64,000 nucleotides of DNA, taken from contig NZ_BAWM01000026.1 of assembly GCF_000759675.1 (NCBI RefSeq), forward strand, positions 29,936 to 93,935. Direction: 5' to 3'. Below, piece after piece: positions 17,317-24,829 of this stretch; position 1 is the first letter of the stretch, and the number at the start of each line of letters is the position of its first letter. This DNA is from Neobacillus niacini (GTDB lineage: Bacteria > Bacillota > Bacilli > Bacillales > Cytobacillaceae). A model generated the notes under the pieces. It did not search any database and had not been told where the DNA came from. It was given only the letters and a program-made list of their open reading frames with translations. Made by a program: the position numbers and the translations under genes.

Positions 17317-18030
17317 ATGGCACAAAAGAAAAAGAAAGTTAACAAACCAACAAAATCCTCATCATCAAAATTTGTTTTTTGGATTATTGGATTGATCGCA
17401 ATAGCTATTATTGGATTTATCTTTTTAGCCAATAACCAAAAATCAAATGATACGGCTAACGAAGAGATCGATTATGCAAACCAGCCCTTTCTAGGTGAAG
17501 AATCTGCACCAGTTTCAATTGTAGAATTTGGTGATTACAAATGCCCGAATTGTAAAAACTTTACAGACGATGTTGTGCCGCTAGTAGTAAAAGAATTTGT
17601 TGATACTGGAAAAGCTAAATTCTATTATTTCCATTATCCGTTTATTAATGTTGATTCAGAGCGGACAGCTAAATTTTCAGAAGCAGTTTATCATGAGTTA
17701 GGGAACGAAAAATTTTGGGAGTTTCATGAACTTATTTTCGAAAAGCAGCCGGAAGATACACGATATGAAACCATCGATGTTTTTACCGAAGAATTTTTAA
17801 CTGAAACACTGCAAGAAATAGCTAGTGATGAAGAGGTTAAGAAGGTAGCTGCCTATTTTGATACGAAGGAGCCAGAGGCAGCTTGGAAAAGTGATGAGGC
17901 AATTGGTGGAAAATTAGGAGTTAGTGGAACACCAACCGTTTTTGTTAATGGTAAGAGATTTGATGGAAAAACTATGGACGATTTAAATGAATTAGTGGAG
18001 GAAGCGGCAAAGGAGAAAGGTAATGAATAA
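17317..18030 (+). CDS. bdbD: Membrane-anchored thiol-disulfide oxidoreductase BdbD
   Basis: A 237-residue DsbA-like protein that introduces disulfides in secreted proteins. After a lysine-rich start comes one membrane span (about residues 22-43, FVFWIIGLIAIAIIGFIF). The thioredoxin fold then carries the CPNC active site in VEFGDYKCPNCKNF and the cis-proline loop GVSGTPTVFVNG near the end. AAGGAG lies upstream of the ATG. Its last codons overlap bdbC by eight bases, so both are made together; BdbC re-oxidises BdbD. Confidence 0.92.
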   Translation: MAQKKKKVNKPTKSSSSKFVFWIIGLIAIAIIGFIFLANNQKSNDTANEEIDYANQPFLGEESAPVSIVEFGDYKCPNCKNFTDDVVPLVVKEFVDTGKAKFYYFHYPFINVDSERTAKFSEAVYHELGNEKFWEFHELIFEKQPEDTRYETIDVFTEEFLTETLQEIASDEEVKKVAAYFDTKEPEAAWKSDEAIGGKLGVSGTPTVFVNGKRFDGKTMDDLNELVEEAAKEKGNE

Positions 18031-18442
18031 ACCTTTACTGCTTGCATGGGTTGCAGCCCTTATTGCAACCATTGGGAGTTTGTATTTCAGTGAAGTTCTC
18101 CTCTACATTCCTTGTACCTTATGTTGGTATCAGAGAATCTTTATGTATCCATTAGCGGTCATACTGGGAATCGCCTTTTACCGAAATGATAATGGAATTG
18201 TAAAATACACAATACCATTGTCCATCATCGGGATGCTCATTTCAGGCTACCATACGGCTCTGCAAAAGATTCCTTACTTGCAGCAATTTGAAATGTGTAA
18301 AAGTGGTGTTCCTTGCTCAAAAGATTATATTAATTGGCTTGGATTTATCACCATTCCAATATTGGCGTTTACCGCCTTTACGATTATTACCGTCTGCTTA
18401 GTATTTATTGCACGCAGTCAAAAGGGAGAAGAGGCTATTTAA
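18023..18442 (+). CDS. bdbC: Disulfide bond formation protein BdbC (DsbB-like)
   Basis: A 139-residue protein with four membrane spans and the two essential cysteine pairs of the family: CTLCWYQR in the first loop and the wider-spaced C-x5-C in MCKSGVPCSKDY. It passes electrons from BdbD to quinone. Overlap with bdbD and downstream terminator define a two-gene operon. Length equals the Bacillus type. Confidence 0.92.
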   Translation: MNKPLLLAWVAALIATIGSLYFSEVLLYIPCTLCWYQRIFMYPLAVILGIAFYRNDNGIVKYTIPLSIIGMLISGYHTALQKIPYLQQFEMCKSGVPCSKDYINWLGFITIPILAFTAFTIITVCLVFIARSQKGEEAI

Positions 18443-18458
18443 TAGTCTCTTCTTTTTT
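18427..18458 (+). terminator. Terminator of bdbDC
   Basis: AGAAGAGGCTATT pairs with AATAGTCTCTTCT (one G-T pair) and a T-run follows; the stop codon of bdbC lies in the loop. Confidence 0.8.
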
Positions 18459-18477
18459 GTGTTCACAATAGAAATAG

Positions 18478-18497
18478 GACTCAGCGGCTGCTGAGTC
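18478..18497 (-). terminator. Hairpin downstream of dps
   Basis: GACTCAGC and GCTGAGTC form a perfect eight-pair stem 19 bases after the dps stop. The T-run is weak, so its terminator role is tentative. Confidence 0.4.
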
Positions 18498-18515
18498 TTA
18501 TTCAATCCTAGCGGG

Positions 18516-18962
18516 TTAGATAGATTTTCCAAGAAAAGCTGTTAACATCCATACATGTTTTTCTAAACCAGAATGAATGGCAAGGAGCATATCACCTGTG
18601 GTTTCATCATCCTTTTCTCCAGCAAAGCTCATACCTTCTTTTAATTCTCCAATGATAATGGAGAAATCATTAATAATGGTTTGAACCATTTCTTCAGCTG
18701 ATTCGTTACCATTTGCTTCTATAATAGTTGAAATTTCAAGACATTCTTTCATCGTTGCTACTGGATTTCCTCCAATTGCTAGTAATCGTTCTGCTAACTC
18801 ATCTACATGCAGTCCTGCCTCGTTATAGAATTCTTCAAATTTTGCGTGTAAGGTAAAAAATTGACCACCCTTCACATACCAGTGATAGTTATGTAACTTG
18901 ATATACAATACAGACCAGTTTGCGATTTGTTTGTTAAGTACGCTGACTAACTGATTTTCCAT
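18516..18962 (-). CDS. dps: Dps-family ferritin-like DNA-protection protein
   Basis: A 148-residue four-helix protein with the Dps ferroxidase signature [25 protein letters not shown] and [13 protein letters not shown], in which His, Asp/Glu ligands are shared across the dimer. It stores iron and protects DNA under oxidative stress or starvation. The ATG at 18962 is chosen because GGAGG lies eight bases before it; the upstream ATG would place that site inside the gene. In Bacillus such genes (mrgA) are usually PerR-controlled; I did not find a clear Per box. Confidence 0.9.
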   Translation of the reverse strand: MENQLVSVLNKQIANWSVLYIKLHNYHWYVKGGQFFTLHAKFEEFYNEAGLHVDELAERLLAIGGNPVATMKECLEISTIIEANGNESAEEMVQTIINDFSIIIGELKEGMSFAGEKDDETTGDMLLAIHSGLEKHVWMLTAFLGKSI

Positions 18963-19322
18963 TGATGGAACCTCCATTATTTTGTCTTCTATTATATTAT
19001 TACCAAAGTTTCAGGTAGAATCCTGTACAAAATCGAGGGATATTTTGTCAATTTGGTGAAGATTTGCTTTGTTACAATGGTATTTTATGAAATGAGCATG
19101 AAATAGAATGTAATAAATTAACCTTAATTATCCACTAGTGGAATTAAAGAGGGAATGAAAAGGAATTGGGATATAATTCTATATGATAGATAAAAGCTTT
19201 CATAGCAGGAGCCATTTATATTATTCTTACACTGGTTTTTTTTGGTTAATGAATTAGAATGTTACAACTGATAGCCTTATTAGTAGAGAAACAAATACGA
19301 GACTACTAGGAGGCTACAAAAC
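18963..19322. other. Intergenic region between dps and the LysM hydrolase gene
   Basis: Holds the divergent promoters, which I cannot place firmly. A short hydrophobic frame (AFIAGAIYIILTLVFFG) near 19195-19248 has no acceptable start codon. Nothing else is supported. Confidence 0.4.
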
Positions 19323-19922
19323 ATGAAAAAACTAAAAAAACTTGTTATTGCAACGGGATTGATTTTTTCAATGTCAGCATTTACGGGTGTAACTAAGTCA
19401 GAAGCAGCTTCTACGCATAAAGTTCAATACGGAGAAACATATTGGAAAATCGCAACAAAGTATGGTGTACCAGTTACTAACTTAATGAAAGCAAACAATG
19501 CAACTAGTTCTCTACTATATACTGGCTCAAGTCTAGTAATCCCGAATGCTACTATTTCGGCAGCGGATAAAGACTTAATGGCGCGCCTTGTTCGTGCAGA
19601 GGCAGTAGGTGAACCATATGCAGGAAAGGTTGCCGTTGCAACTGTTATCTTAAACCGTGTAGCAAGTCCTGATTTTCCTAACTCAGTAAGGGAAGTTATT
19701 TACCAAATTTCTAATGGACATTATGCATTCACGCCAGTCCAAAACGGTCAGATTAATCAACCAGCTGATTCCGCTTCCAAACAAGCTGTGAACGAAGCAC
19801 TTGCTTTCCAAGGGCAAGGAAATGGCTCTTTATTTTTCTACAATCCAAATACAGCAGTAAGCCAGTGGATCTTTTCACGTGAAACAACGGTAACAATCGG
19901 AAACCACCGTTTTGCAAAATAA
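19323..19922 (+). CDS. Secreted LysM cell-wall hydrolase (SleB/CwlJ-type)
   Basis: A 199-residue exported protein. Residues 1-29 are a signal peptide (KKLKKLVIATGLIFSMS, cleavage near SEAAS). One LysM domain follows (about 31-76: HKVQYGETYWKIATKYG, VTNLMKANN, SLVIPN). The C-terminal domain starts DLMARLVRAEAVGEPYAGK, where the Glu is the proposed catalytic residue of hydrolase-2 enzymes, and ends in HYAFTPVQNGQ and SLFFYNP. It probably cleaves peptidoglycan in growth, sporulation or germination. AGGAGG precedes the ATG. Confidence 0.88.
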   Translation: MKKLKKLVIATGLIFSMSAFTGVTKSEAASTHKVQYGETYWKIATKYGVPVTNLMKANNATSSLLYTGSSLVIPNATISAADKDLMARLVRAEAVGEPYAGKVAVATVILNRVASPDFPNSVREVIYQISNGHYAFTPVQNGQINQPADSASKQAVNEALAFQGQGNGSLFFYNPNTAVSQWIFSRETTVTIGNHRFAK

Positions 19923-19960
19923 ACATTTCTAATAGCATTCCAATAAAAATATTCTTTATA

Positions 19961-20003
19961 AAAAAAGCAGTGGACTCGTAAACATAGAGTACACTGCTTT
20001 TTT
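19961..20003. terminator. Bidirectional terminator between the wall hydrolase and agmatinase genes
   Basis: AAAAAAGCAGTG and CACTGCTTTTTT with a further GACTC/GAGT pairing; it serves both converging genes. Confidence 0.85.
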
Positions 20004-20008
20004 AGGGC

Positions 20009-20938
20009 TTATTTTATTTTTAGTGCAACAAGGCTGGCAAAATCATGGATAATGGTAGCAGCGAGTAAGGATGTAATCTGGGTTGGGTCGTATGGAGGTA
20101 AAACCTCAACAAGGTCAAAGCCAATAAAATTAAAATCTGTTAGGGACCGAATGATTTGTAAGGATTCAAAGCTATTTAACCCGCCAACCTCAAGCGTCCC
20201 TGTTCCGGGGGCACAGGATGGATCAACAAAATCGATATCAAAACTGAGAAAACATGGTGTTTCCCCAATTTTTTCTTTCATTTCTTTCACAACGTTTTCA
20301 AATCCACGATCCTTTAATTCAGGAGTTGTAATCACATGGTATCCTAAATCCCTGCTTGAATCGATATCCCCAGGATGATTTAGGGTTCCACGAATTCCAA
20401 CTTGAAAAACCTTGTCGGGAATCAATAAATTTTCCTCGTATGCACGAATGAATGGTGAACCATGCCAATATTTTTCTTCATAATAAGTATCCCATGTATC
20501 TGTATGGGAATCAAAATGAATTAACGCAACAGGTCCGTGGATTTTGGCTGCGGCTCTGAGGTTTGCTAATGTAACAGAGTGGTCGCCGCCTAGTCCAATT
20601 GGGATTATCCTCTTCTCCATTAACTCCATCACTGCTTTTTCCATAACTTCATAACTTCGATGAATATTATGAGGAATAACCGAAACGTCACCAATATCAA
20701 TCGCGTTACATGCATCAAATGGATATACCTTATGAATTGGATGGTAGGGAAATAACGTCATAGATGCTTGACGAATCGCTTGTGGTGCAAAGCGTGCCCC
20801 TACGCGAAATGAGGCAGCTGTATCAAACGGCAGCCCTACAATGGCTAATTTAGCATTTTCCCTGCTCGAGGGTAACCTCATAAAGGTTCCTGTTGTACAA
20901 AACTCGGGTTTAACATCCGGTGTTAAAGGATAATGCAT
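20009..20938 (-). CDS. speB: Agmatinase (arginase/ureohydrolase family)
   Basis: A 309-residue enzyme with the binuclear manganese motifs of the ureohydrolase family: GLGGDHSVTLANL, IHFDSHTDTWDTYYE and FLSFDIDFVDPSCAPGTGT, plus TLEVGGLNSFE typical of agmatinases. It would split agmatine into putrescine and urea in the cytoplasm. ATG 20938 has GGAGG eight bases upstream; longer starts lack a ribosome site. A sigma-54 promoter lies about 40-55 bases upstream, divergent from the permease and sharing its activator site. A related guanidino substrate (guanidinobutyrate) is possible, but the neighbouring putrescine pathway favours agmatine. Confidence 0.88.
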   Translation of the reverse strand: MHYPLTPDVKPEFCTTGTFMRLPSSRENAKLAIVGLPFDTAASFRVGARFAPQAIRQASMTLFPYHPIHKVYPFDACNAIDIGDVSVIPHNIHRSYEVMEKAVMELMEKRIIPIGLGGDHSVTLANLRAAAKIHGPVALIHFDSHTDTWDTYYEEKYWHGSPFIRAYEENLLIPDKVFQVGIRGTLNHPGDIDSSRDLGYHVITTPELKDRGFENVVKEMKEKIGETPCFLSFDIDFVDPSCAPGTGTLEVGGLNSFESLQIIRSLTDFNFIGFDLVEVLPPYDPTQITSLLAATIIHDFASLVALKIK

Positions 20939-20975
20939 CTTCGATTCCTCCATTCTCTCTTTGTAATAATTATAT

Positions 20976-20992
20976 TGCAATTTTTATGCCAT
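20976..20992 (-). promoter_or_regulatory. Sigma-54 promoter of the agmatinase gene
   Basis: Read on the minus strand: ATGGCAT-N5-TTGCA, with GG and GC spaced as required for -24/-12 elements. It points into the agmatinase gene. Confidence 0.75.
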
Positions 20993-21050
20993 GATCAAAT
21001 TCCTCATTGGTCCATTCCTTGGTGACAGGTGCTATTTAATATGGAATAAT

Positions 21051-21068
21051 GTATGCGTAGATGAATAA
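21051..21068. promoter_or_regulatory. Activator-site dyad shared by agmatinase and permease promoters
   Basis: GTATGCG-N4-TGAATAA, matching the dyad seen before the other two sigma-54 promoters. It lies 59 bases from the agmatinase -24 element and 95 bases from the permease one, a normal position for an enhancer-binding protein. Confidence 0.6.
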
Positions 21069-21162
21069 TTCTAAAAATTCTAAACCTTATGTCGTTTATC
21101 CTTTATAATCATTTATTTTAAAAAAACAGATAAACACAGCGTTATTTTAATGAAAATAAACT

Positions 21163-21179
21163 TTGGCATAGAAATTGCA
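21163..21179 (+). promoter_or_regulatory. Sigma-54 promoter of the permease gene
   Basis: TTGGCAT-N5-TTGCA, a near-consensus -24/-12 element. Transcript would carry about 100 bases of leader before the GTG. Confidence 0.8.
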
Positions 21180-21288
21180 TAATTACATAGTGAAATTAGA
21201 AATAAGTGAAGGAGGAATAAAAAATTTTAAAAAGACAAAGGGGTAACTTTGAAATGAAAACGCTTTAATAGAAGGGGAGGAATGATAT

Positions 21289-22635
21289 GTGGAAAATGGC
21301 GTAAAGTTGAAAAGATCGTTAAAGTTATGGCAGGTTGTCATAATGGGTTTAGCTTATATGACTCCTATGGTAGTTTTTGATACATTTGGAATTGTTTCTG
21401 GTGTATCAAATGGGCATGTACCTGCTGCTTATATTATTGCCTTGATTGGCATGCTTTTCACTGCGGTTAGCTACGGGAAGCTGGTACGGGTTTTTCCTCA
21501 GGCTGGGTCAGCCTATACCTATACCCAAAAAGCGATAAACCGGCATCTCGGTTTTCTTGTTGGCTGGTCATCTTTACTTGATTATTTATTTTTGCCAATG
21601 GTAAATGCGTTGTTAACCAAACTTTACTTAAATGCTTTGTTTCCGTCCGTTCCAGATTTTATTTGGGTATTATTATTTGTTGGAATTGTAACCTTCCTTA
21701 ATTTACGAAGCGTCAATGTTCTGGCAAATTTCAATACACTTTTTGTTCTTGTGCAAATATTAATCATGGTTGTTTTCATAATCCTAGTTATTAAAGGGCT
21801 TAATGCAGGAGAAGGAACAGGAACTGTTTTTAGCATGCAGCCGTTTTTTGTTGAGGGTATGAACATTCCAATCCTGATAACAGGAGCGACAATACTCTGC
21901 TTTTCATTCCTGGGCTTTGATGCTGTTACGACATTATCGGAAGAAACGCCAAATCCAGAAAAAACAATCCCAAAAGCAATTCTCCTTACAGCTTTATGGG
22001 GAGGGGTAATCTTTATCACTACCTCATTTTTTATACAATCATTTTTCCCAGATAATTCGAGGTTCATTGATTCAGAGGCAGCTTTACCTGAAATTGCCCT
22101 TTATGTTGGTGGGAAGCTGTTTCAGTCGATATTCTTATGTACAACCTTTGTGAATACACTTGCATCAGGACTTGCTTCTCACGCAAGTGTTTCCCGTCTC
22201 TTGTATGTTATGGGGCGCGATAAAGTATTCCCGGAAAAATGGTTTGGATACGTCCATCCAAAATGGAGAACACCTGCGATAAATGTTTTAATCGTCGGAG
22301 TGATTTCATTATCAGCCTGGTTCTTTGATTTAGTAACAGCCACTTCACTTATTAATTTCGGAGCATTAATGGCCTTTACGTTTGTTAATCTTTCGGTGAT
22401 TAGTCATTTTGCTGTCCGTGAAAAAATGCACCGTACTCCAAAGGGATTTTTTGATTACGTTATTATGCCGTTAATTGGAGCCGGATTAGTTGGAATCCTT
22501 TGGATCAATCTTGAGCTTAGTTCTTTAGTCATGGGTGCCGGCTGGTTCCTCATCGGACTTGCCTACCTGGTGTTTATAACCAAAGCCTTCAAGGTAGCAC
22601 CTCCTCAATATAAGGCAGAGGAAGCAGAAGTATAA
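21289..22635 (+). CDS. APC-superfamily amino acid/polyamine permease
   Basis: A 448-residue transporter with twelve predicted membrane spans. The first span carries the APC-type substrate loop ([19 protein letters not shown]), with [41 protein letters not shown] and [19 protein letters not shown] further on. The Ser/Tyr-rich second span and SEE...P motif are those of the PuuP/YeeF-like branch, which imports putrescine and related amines. GTG start with GGGGAGG eight bases upstream. Context makes agmatine, putrescine or an amino acid precursor the likely cargo. Confidence 0.82.
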   Translation: MENGVKLKRSLKLWQVVIMGLAYMTPMVVFDTFGIVSGVSNGHVPAAYIIALIGMLFTAVSYGKLVRVFPQAGSAYTYTQKAINRHLGFLVGWSSLLDYLFLPMVNALLTKLYLNALFPSVPDFIWVLLFVGIVTFLNLRSVNVLANFNTLFVLVQILIMVVFIILVIKGLNAGEGTGTVFSMQPFFVEGMNIPILITGATILCFSFLGFDAVTTLSEETPNPEKTIPKAILLTALWGGVIFITTSFFIQSFFPDNSRFIDSEAALPEIALYVGGKLFQSIFLCTTFVNTLASGLASHASVSRLLYVMGRDKVFPEKWFGYVHPKWRTPAINVLIVGVISLSAWFFDLVTATSLINFGALMAFTFVNLSVISHFAVREKMHRTPKGFFDYVIMPLIGAGLVGILWINLELSSLVMGAGWFLIGLAYLVFITKAFKVAPPQYKAEEAEV

Positions 22636-22644
22636 TTAGATGGA

Positions 22645-22684
22645 AAAATACGCATTCCACCTCTCAGGAATGCGTATTTTTTTC
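22645..22684 (+). terminator. Terminator of the permease gene
   Basis: Perfect 14-base-pair stem AAAATACGCATTCC with its complement, followed by TTTT. Confidence 0.9.
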
Positions 22685-22695
22685 ATTTTTAAAAT

Positions 22696-22713
22696 ATATG
22701 CAGATATGAATAA
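22696..22713. promoter_or_regulatory. Activator-site dyad upstream of the glutamate dehydrogenase operon
   Basis: ATATGCA-N4-TGAATAA, starting 98 bases before the -24/-12 element; same form as the sites at 21051 and 27028. Confidence 0.62.
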
Positions 22714-22793
22714 ATCAGTCATTTTTTCATAATATCCACTCTATTACGCTAGGAAAATTTTATTAAAGCGTTGGAAATGAGGTATTTCCTCAG

Positions 22794-22810
22794 TTGGCAC
22801 GAAACTTGCT
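22794..22810 (+). promoter_or_regulatory. Sigma-54 promoter of the glutamate dehydrogenase operon
   Basis: TTGGCAC-N5-TTGCT, consensus at every key position, 34 bases before the start codon. Confidence 0.85.
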
Positions 22811-22843
22811 AATTAGATTAACAACAATAAAAAATGAGGTGTT

Positions 22844-24136
22844 ATGATGGCTATCGAATCTTTAGATTTGAAAAGGAATGAAGGGTTAAAGGTAAAGGAT
22901 AATTCACTTATTGAGTTTCAGGAAATTCTTAAGGAAGCGGTTGACATACTGAACTATCCTCCTCAGGTCTTTGAATTTTTAAAGAAGCCAATGAGATTTT
23001 TGGAAGTGAGTATTCCTATTCGCATGGATAATGGGCAAACAGAGATTTTCCAAGGATACCGTGCACAGCATAATGATGCTGCAGGACCGACAAAGGGTGG
23101 TATCCGTTTCCATCCAGATGTTACACCTGAAGAAGTGAAAGCGTTGGCTGGCTGGATGAGTTTAAAATGCGGCATCACGGACATTCCTTATGGAGGGGCA
23201 AAAGGTGGGATTATTTGTGACCCGCGCAAAATGAGTTTAGATGAGTTAGAGCGATTAAGCAGGGGGTATGTAAGAGCAGTCAGCCAAATGGTCGGACCGA
23301 CGAAAGATATTCCGGCCCCTGATATGTATACCAATTCGCAAATAATGGCATGGATGCTCGATGAATATGACCATATTCGTGAATTTGATTCGCCAGGTTT
23401 TATTACCGGGAAACCCATCGCATTAGGGGGATCAAAGGGCAGGGAAACAGCTACCTCGAAAGGTGTTCTTTATACGCTTCAAATGGTATGTGAATTGAAG
23501 AAAATTCCTTTAACAAATTTGCGGGTTATTATTCAAGGCTTTGGAAATGTCGGCAGTTATCTGGCTCAGTATTTATATGATCTGGGGGCAAAGGTAATTG
23601 GAATAGGTGACGTACTCGGTGGTTTATACGACGAAAATGGCTTGGATATCCCCTATCTCCTAGAAAACAGAGACTCATTCGGTATCATAACCAATCGATT
23701 AAATAACAGTATCACAAATCAAGAATTGCTGGAAAAAGAATGTGATGTCCTGATTCCGGCTGCCATTTCAGGCGTGATTAACAAACAAAATGCCAGCATG
23801 CTTAAATGCAATATTGTAATTGAAGCAGCTAATGGCCCTACAACCAAAGATGCGCTAAAAATTTTAGATGAACGCGAAATTCTTGTTGTGCCTGATATTC
23901 TTGCAAATTCCGGCGGTGTAATTGTTTCATATTTTGAGTGGTGTCAAAACAACCAAGGCTATTATTGGACCGAGGAAACAGTGGATACTCGATTAAAAGA
24001 AAAAATAACAGACAGCTTTAAGAATGTGTATAACACCTCCAAAAAGTATGGAGTGAATATGAAAATTGCTGCTTATATTGAGGGAATTAAAAAGCTGGCA
24101 GAAACCTCGAGGTTAAGAGGCTGGTTGAAATATTAA
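22844..24136 (+). CDS. Glu/Leu/Phe/Val dehydrogenase family, probable catabolic glutamate dehydrogenase
   Basis: A 430-residue NAD(P)-dependent amino acid dehydrogenase of the RocG/GudB type. Seen are the substrate-binding QGYRAQHNDAAGPTKGGIRFH, the catalytic lysine region IPYGGAKGGI, PAPDMYTNSQIMAWMLDEY and the nucleotide fold start VIIQGFGNVGSYLAQ. It would oxidise glutamate to 2-oxoglutarate and ammonia. The upstream sigma-54 promoter and dyad place it in the diamine regulon, where it can recycle the glutamate formed by the two aminotransferases. Two adjacent ATGs (22844, 22847) are possible starts. Confidence 0.9.
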   Translation: MMAIESLDLKRNEGLKVKDNSLIEFQEILKEAVDILNYPPQVFEFLKKPMRFLEVSIPIRMDNGQTEIFQGYRAQHNDAAGPTKGGIRFHPDVTPEEVKALAGWMSLKCGITDIPYGGAKGGIICDPRKMSLDELERLSRGYVRAVSQMVGPTKDIPAPDMYTNSQIMAWMLDEYDHIREFDSPGFITGKPIALGGSKGRETATSKGVLYTLQMVCELKKIPLTNLRVIIQGFGNVGSYLAQYLYDLGAKVIGIGDVLGGLYDENGLDIPYLLENRDSFGIITNRLNNSITNQELLEKECDVLIPAAISGVINKQNASMLKCNIVIEAANGPTTKDALKILDEREILVVPDILANSGGVIVSYFEWCQNNQGYYWTEETVDTRLKEKITDSFKNVYNTSKKYGVNMKIAAYIEGIKKLAETSRLRGWLKY

Positions 24137-24163
24137 AAATCCATGTAAAGGAGGAAGATGCAA

Positions 24164-24454
24164 ATGAAGCTTGATATTCTATCAGAACAAAAAGATCAGC
24201 AGCTCCTGCATTACTTTTGTCTCATTTCAAATAATCACCGCTACGATTTGACCATTGGTTACTCTAATCATTTTTATGGAAAAGCAATGGTCACTTCGAT
24301 GCAAACAGGGAATATGGTTTTACTTTGCCATGAGGATACTTACGCTGCTCATTATTGGGCTGATCGATTAGGAATAGAAGAGGAGGACATTGCAGAGTTT
24401 CAAGAATTTTTTGGTCTTGTATTACAATCGGGGTCCTTTCAGGAACAATACTAG
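24164..24454 (+). CDS. DUF3055-like small protein
   Basis: A 96-residue soluble protein of unknown function. The central block RYDLTIGYSNHFYGKAMVTSMQTGNMVLL resembles DUF3055 (SAV0927-like) proteins of Bacillota, which share the pattern of an aromatic FYGK and MQTG. The ATG at 24164 has GGAGG nine bases upstream; the ATG six bases earlier is too close. It follows the glutamate dehydrogenase gene by 27 bases under the same sigma-54 promoter, an unexpected place for this family. Confidence 0.7.
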   Translation: MKLDILSEQKDQQLLHYFCLISNNHRYDLTIGYSNHFYGKAMVTSMQTGNMVLLCHEDTYAAHYWADRLGIEEEDIAEFQEFFGLVLQSGSFQEQY

Positions 24455-24477
24455 CACAAATCTAGAGGAGTGAAACG

Positions 24478-24726
24478 ATGTATTTTGGAGTGGTACTTAG
24501 TCCGTGCTATGGGGTTGTTGAAAAAGTTTCAATCCAAAGTGAAACAAGGATTTATGAATGGGAACCATTATTTCAAATTAAAACGGCTGAAGGCAAGGTT
24601 CAAATGATTCAAACGGGTTTAAGCGGTGAAGTAGAATCACTTGAAGTCCAGGAAGGGGATCACGTTATTCCTGGCATGGTCCTTGCCTTTATAAAAGAAG
24701 ATTTATATGTAACGGGCAGTGATTAA
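24478..24726 (+). CDS. Small biotin/lipoyl-domain-like protein without the modified lysine
   Basis: An 82-residue all-beta protein whose second half reads like a biotinyl/lipoyl hammerhead: LFQIKTAEGKVQMIQTGLSG, EVESLEVQEGDHVIPGMVLAFI. In classical domains the hairpin between two halves is E-x-M-K-M or DKA; here the corresponding turn lacks a lysine to modify, so it is more likely a binding or scaffold domain. The first half (SPCYGVVEKVSI) looks like a second copy of the same motif. It is the last gene of the glutamate dehydrogenase operon. Function unknown. Confidence 0.65.
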   Translation: MYFGVVLSPCYGVVEKVSIQSETRIYEWEPLFQIKTAEGKVQMIQTGLSGEVESLEVQEGDHVIPGMVLAFIKEDLYVTGSD

Positions 24727-24730
24727 ATGC

Positions 24731-24769
24731 TAGAAAAAAGAAGATGGACACAACATCTTCTTTTTTCTA
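24731..24769 (+). terminator. Terminator of the glutamate dehydrogenase operon
   Basis: Perfect 16-base-pair stem TAGAAAAAAGAAGATG with its complement; the descending arm supplies the T-run. Confidence 0.85.
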
Positions 24770-24829
24770 TTTTAAAAATTCTAAATAGAGTGATAGTATA
24801 AAAGTGATAAGAATAAGGGGGATGAAAAG

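Noticed and set aside
18978..19010. PerR box upstream of dps
   Set aside because: AT-rich TATTATATTATTA is suggestive, but it does not match the 7-1-7 inverted repeat well enough.
19195..19248. Short membrane-like peptide (AFIAGAIYIILTLVFFG)
   Set aside because: Only non-standard codons could start it and no ribosome site is near.
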